Positions 13,624-16,314 of a stretch of 16,314 nucleotides of DNA are shown here, piece after piece. Positions within the stretch are counted from its first letter, which is position 1. Each line of letters opens with the position of its first letter. The translations under genes and the position numbers were made by a program. The stretch spans positions 1 through 16,314 of the forward strand of contig CAIVQM010000499.1 in NCBI GenBank assembly GCA_903908025.1. The letters are read 5' to 3'. The DNA comes from an uncultured bacterium. Lineage in GTDB: Bacteria; Actinomycetota; Actinomycetes; S36-B12. The notes beneath the pieces were generated by a model, which searched no databases, was not told where the DNA came from, and was given only the letters and a program-made list of their open reading frames with translations.

Positions 13624-14766
13624 ATGCCCGCCCCCTCGATCGAAGCTATCCAGGCCGCCCTCGCCACCGTCAACGACCCGGAGATCAACCGGCCGGTGAC
13701 CGAGTTGGGGATGGTCAAATCCGTCGATGCGGCCGAGGACGGCTCCGTCAACATCGCCATCTACCTGACCGTCTCGGGCTGCCCGATGCGGGGAGCCATC
13801 ACCGACCGCGTGACCGAGGCCGTGTCCGCCGTACCCGGGGTCACGAGCGTCAACGTCGAGCTCGATGTGATGAGCGACGAGCAGCGCACCGAGCTCCGCA
13901 CGATGCTGCGCGGCCACGGCGAGCGAGAGATCCCGTTCGCCCAGCCCGGCTCCCTCACCCGCGTATACGCGATCGCATCCGGCAAGGGCGGCGTGGGCAA
14001 GTCGTCCGTCACGGCCAACCTCGCCGTGGCGATGGCCCGCATGGGACTGACCGTGGGCCTCGTCGATGCCGATGTCTACGGACACTCGATTCCGCGCATG
14101 CTCGGAGCAATGGAGCCCCCGACGATGGTCGAGGGAATGATCATGCCCCCGCAGGCTTACGGCGTCCGCGTGATCTCGATGCTGCCGTTCAAGCCAGGCG
14201 GCGTCTCCCAGCCGGTCGCGTTCCGTGGCCCGATGCTCCACCGCGCGCTGCAGCAGTTCCTGGCCGACGTGTGGTGGGGCGATCTCGACGTACTGCTTCT
14301 CGACCTGCCGCCGGGCACTGGCGACGTGGCGATCTCCACCGCTCAGTTGCTGCCCAACGCGGAGATCGTCGTCGTGACGACTCCGCAGCCAGCCGCTGCC
14401 GATGTCGCAGTGCGTGCCGGAACACTCGCCGAGCAGACGCACCAGAAGGTCGCCGGCGTTGTCGAGAACATGAGCTCGTTCCCGTGCCCGCACTGCGGCG
14501 AGCCGATGGACCTGTTCGGGATGGGCGGAGGTGCCATCGTCGCCGAGACACTCACTCGACAACTCGGCACCGATGTTCCGCTGCTCGGCCAGATTCCCTT
14601 CGATGTTGCGCTGCGCGAGGGTGGCGACAACGGCCAGCCGCTCGTGCTCAGCACCCCCGATGCACCCGCGTCGCTCGTGCTGACTCAGATCGCCGAGAAC
14701 CTCGGCCGGCGACCGCGGGGCCTGTCAGGCATGTCACTGGGGATCACCCCCGCGCGTCGCGCCTAG
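13624..14766 (+). CDS. mrp: Mrp/ApbC-family iron-sulfur cluster carrier ATPase
   Basis: A 380-residue P-loop ATPase. Residues 1–95 form a DUF59/MIP18 domain (VNDPEINRPVTELGMV; SGCPMRGAIT with Cys53). The deviant Walker A GKGGVGKSS is at 120–128, the switch region DADVYGHSIPRM at 148–159, and Walker B with PPGTGD at about 222–234. The CxxC that bridges a [4Fe-4S] cluster in the dimer is C288/C291 (PCPHC). Mrp/ApbC proteins bind a cluster and pass it to apo-enzymes. The cell makes several Fe-S proteins in this window (Rieske, GlpA-like), but mrp is a general factor. The gene lies 9 bp after the DUF1003 gene and ends on a CTAG shared with convergent tatB. Confidence 0.96.
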   Translation: MPAPSIEAIQAALATVNDPEINRPVTELGMVKSVDAAEDGSVNIAIYLTVSGCPMRGAITDRVTEAVSAVPGVTSVNVELDVMSDEQRTELRTMLRGHGEREIPFAQPGSLTRVYAIASGKGGVGKSSVTANLAVAMARMGLTVGLVDADVYGHSIPRMLGAMEPPTMVEGMIMPPQAYGVRVISMLPFKPGGVSQPVAFRGPMLHRALQQFLADVWWGDLDVLLLDLPPGTGDVAISTAQLLPNAEIVVVTTPQPAAADVAVRAGTLAEQTHQKVAGVVENMSSFPCPHCGEPMDLFGMGGGAIVAETLTRQLGTDVPLLGQIPFDVALREGGDNGQPLVLSTPDAPASLVLTQIAENLGRRPRGLSGMSLGITPARRA

Positions 14767-15086
14767 GTCGCGTCGGGGTCGAAGGCCGGGCGCTGCGCGG
14801 GCGGCGTAGCCGGCGTCGATGCCGGCGGGGCCGGATCGTCGTTCAGCAGATTGGCCGCCAGACGGCGTGGATGGAACTCCTGCAGGGACTTCACTGAGTC
14901 GATGGTCTCGCTGAGGTCGATGCCTGCAGAGTCGGCCAGGTCCTGACGTGCCCCTGACGCCATGGCCTTGATCTGCTTGAGCCACTTGGCGGCGTCCGCC
15001 GCTGCCCGGGGCAGGCGCTCGGGGCCAAAGACGAGCAGGCCGATGACAGCGACGATCAGGATCTCCCCGATGCCGATGTCGAACAT
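14763..15086 (-). CDS. tatB: Sec-independent protein translocase subunit TatB
   Basis: A 107-residue TatA/B-family protein. The N-terminal helix (about 2–20, GIGEILIVAVIGLLVFG) spans the membrane, FGPERLP is the conserved hinge, and residues 23–50 form the amphipathic helix (RAAADAAKWLKQIKAMASGA). The tail is proline-rich and disordered. Its Glu8 and the GPERLP hinge fit TatB rather than TatA, as does its place beside htrA. With TatC it receives folded twin-arginine substrates at the inner membrane. It lies 26 bp after htrA, and its last four bases overlap the convergent mrp. Confidence 0.93.
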   Translation of the reverse strand: MFDIGIGEILIVAVIGLLVFGPERLPRAAADAAKWLKQIKAMASGARQDLADSAGIDLSETIDSVKSLQEFHPRRLAANLLNDDPAPPASTPATPPAQRPAFDPDAT

Positions 15087-15112
15087 GCGTGCCGCCTGTC
15101 GTTCGAAGTGGA

Positions 15113-16306
15113 CTAGTTGCTGCTGTCGTCGCCGAGGACGAGCTTGACGGAACGGTCCTGACCGTCCCGCGTGAAGCCGATCTTGATGCTCTCACCCGGA
15201 GCGTAGCTACGGATCGAGACAACAAGTTCCGTGGCGTCGTCGATGCTCCGATCGTTGACGCTGATGATCACGTCGCCAACGTCGAGCCCCGCATCTTCAG
15301 CCCCGCTCCCTGAGGTCACCGACTCGACGCGGGCACCGCCGTCGGCATAGGCCATGTCGAGCTGAACGCCCATGAGCGGCGTGCGCGACTTGCCCGTGGC
15401 GATCAGCTCGTCGGCGACGCGCTTGGCCGAGTTGCTGGGAATTGAGAAGCCCAGACCGATGTTGCCCGGCTCACCACCGGTGCCGAGGCTCGCGATTGCC
15501 GAGTTGACTCCGATGACGGCACCCGCGCCGTTCAGAAGCGGACCGCCGGAGTTTCCCGGGTTGATCGCTGCGTCGGTCTGGATGGCGTTGATGTACGAGA
15601 GATCAGCCTGCTCACCCGCAATGACCGGTCGGTCCAGCGCACTGATGATGCCGGACGTGACTGTGCCATCAAGGCCGAGCGGCGCACCTATCGCAATGGC
15701 GATGTCGCCGACCCGAACCGCGTCGGAGTCGCCCAGGGTGACGGCCGGCAGACCACGAAGATCGACCTTGACGACCGCGAGGTCATACGAGGGATTCGTT
15801 CCGACGATCTCCCCGTCGACTCGCGTTCCGTCGTTGAAGACAACGGTGAGGGTGCCGCCATCGGCAACGAGGTCGACGACATGGTTGTTCGTCAGCAGGT
15901 AGCCGTTGGGTCGGATGACGAAACCAGAACCGCTGCCCGACTCCGTCTTGCCATCGGCGATGATCGACACGACCGCCGGCAGGGTCGACGCGGCAATGTC
16001 GGCGATGGATCCGTCGACCAGCGGCACCGTTGAGCCGGTTCCGCTCTGCATCACCTGCAGTGTGGGTGCGGGCACCGTATCGTCGGCAGCGTCGACCGAT
16101 CGACCGATCACATAGCCGGCCAGCCCCGCGAACGACCCCACGACGGCGGCCACGAGGGCGGCGATGAGGACGGTGCCCAGGACCCCGGGCCCGCGGCGAC
16201 GGTGCTCGGCCCGCGGGGGCGAGGTGTCGGTCGGGAGCGAAGCCGGCGGCGGTACCTGCGGGCCGGCGAACGGCGACCCCTCGAACGGAGGCTGCGGGTC
16301 AGACAT
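15113..16306 (-). CDS. htrA: HtrA/DegP-family membrane-anchored serine protease
   Basis: A 397-residue envelope protease. A proline-rich cytoplasmic tail (1–38) leads to a membrane anchor (about 41–69, VLGTVLIAALVAAVVGSFAG). The trypsin-like domain has catalytic H142 (TNNHVV), D175 (SYDLAVVKV) and S253 (GNSGGP), followed by one PDZ domain (about 305–395; GLDVGDVIISVNDRSI). The family degrades or refolds damaged exported proteins. In mycobacteria the homologous gene lies beside sigE and its anti-sigma factor rseA, which may sit just right of this window. Start ATG 16306 leaves only 8 bases of upstream sequence, so its promoter cannot be seen. It is followed 26 bp later by tatB on the same strand. 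Confidence 0.96.
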   Translation of the reverse strand: MSDPQPPFEGSPFAGPQVPPPASLPTDTSPPRAEHRRRGPGVLGTVLIAALVAAVVGSFAGLAGYVIGRSVDAADDTVPAPTLQVMQSGTGSTVPLVDGSIADIAASTLPAVVSIIADGKTESGSGSGFVIRPNGYLLTNNHVVDLVADGGTLTVVFNDGTRVDGEIVGTNPSYDLAVVKVDLRGLPAVTLGDSDAVRVGDIAIAIGAPLGLDGTVTSGIISALDRPVIAGEQADLSYINAIQTDAAINPGNSGGPLLNGAGAVIGVNSAIASLGTGGEPGNIGLGFSIPSNSAKRVADELIATGKSRTPLMGVQLDMAYADGGARVESVTSGSGAEDAGLDVGDVIISVNDRSIDDATELVVSIRSYAPGESIKIGFTRDGQDRSVKLVLGDDSSN

Positions 16307-16314
16307 GCGGGCCT

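Noticed and set aside
13291..14562. 423-codon open frame on the minus strand
   Set aside because: Antisense to DUF1003 and mrp; His/Gly/Asp-rich low-complexity translation without family motifs.

Overview
The window is gene-dense, GC-rich bacterial DNA. Frequent GTG starts, 4-bp GTGA overlaps and several starts without a Shine-Dalgarno point to an actinobacterium, as does the block htrA–tatB–mrp–DUF1003–soluble MgtE-like protein, whose layout I recall from the sigE region of mycobacteria. No species can be named. I find 17 protein genes (one cut by the left edge), no RNA genes, no insertion sequence, no CRISPR and no gap over 300 bp.

Region 1 (1–4290, minus strand) is a catabolic operon: a 77-residue protein of unknown function with a very strong ribosome binding site, a Rieske non-haem iron oxygenase alpha subunit, a 586-residue protein with a phosphohistidine (PEP-utilising) swivelling domain but no ATP-grasp domain, and two tandem VOC-fold proteins about two-thirds identical to each other. 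The operon runs off the left edge. No ferredoxin, reductase or ATP-grasp partner is visible.

Region 2 (4391–6617) holds a third, different VOC protein and a HAD hydrolase on the minus strand. Diverging from the HAD gene across 28 bp is an APH/choline-kinase-like phosphotransferase. HAD and APH are the domains fused in front of the dehydrogenase in ACAD10. A 32-bp imperfect inverted repeat (28 of 32 pairing) fills the gap to the next, convergent gene.

Region 3 (6700–11733, minus strand) runs EamA transporter, FGGY kinase resembling glycerol kinase, GlpA-like dehydrogenase with a C-terminal [2Fe-2S] domain, and GlpB-like FAD/NAD oxidoreductase. The last three are tightly coupled and form a polyol-phosphorylation and oxidation module. 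The kinase lacks the arginine that binds glycerol in glycerol kinase, so glycerol may not be the substrate.

Region 4 (11771–16306) is housekeeping and envelope: a soluble MgtE-like PRC/CBS protein, a DUF1003 membrane protein and the Fe-S carrier Mrp on the plus strand, facing tatB and an HtrA serine protease on the minus strand.

A recurring signal is a TAGNNT –10-like hexamer 6 or 7 nt before five start codons that lack a Shine-Dalgarno, which suggests leaderless transcription. Nine of the 16 visible stop codons are TAG, unusual for such GC-rich DNA.
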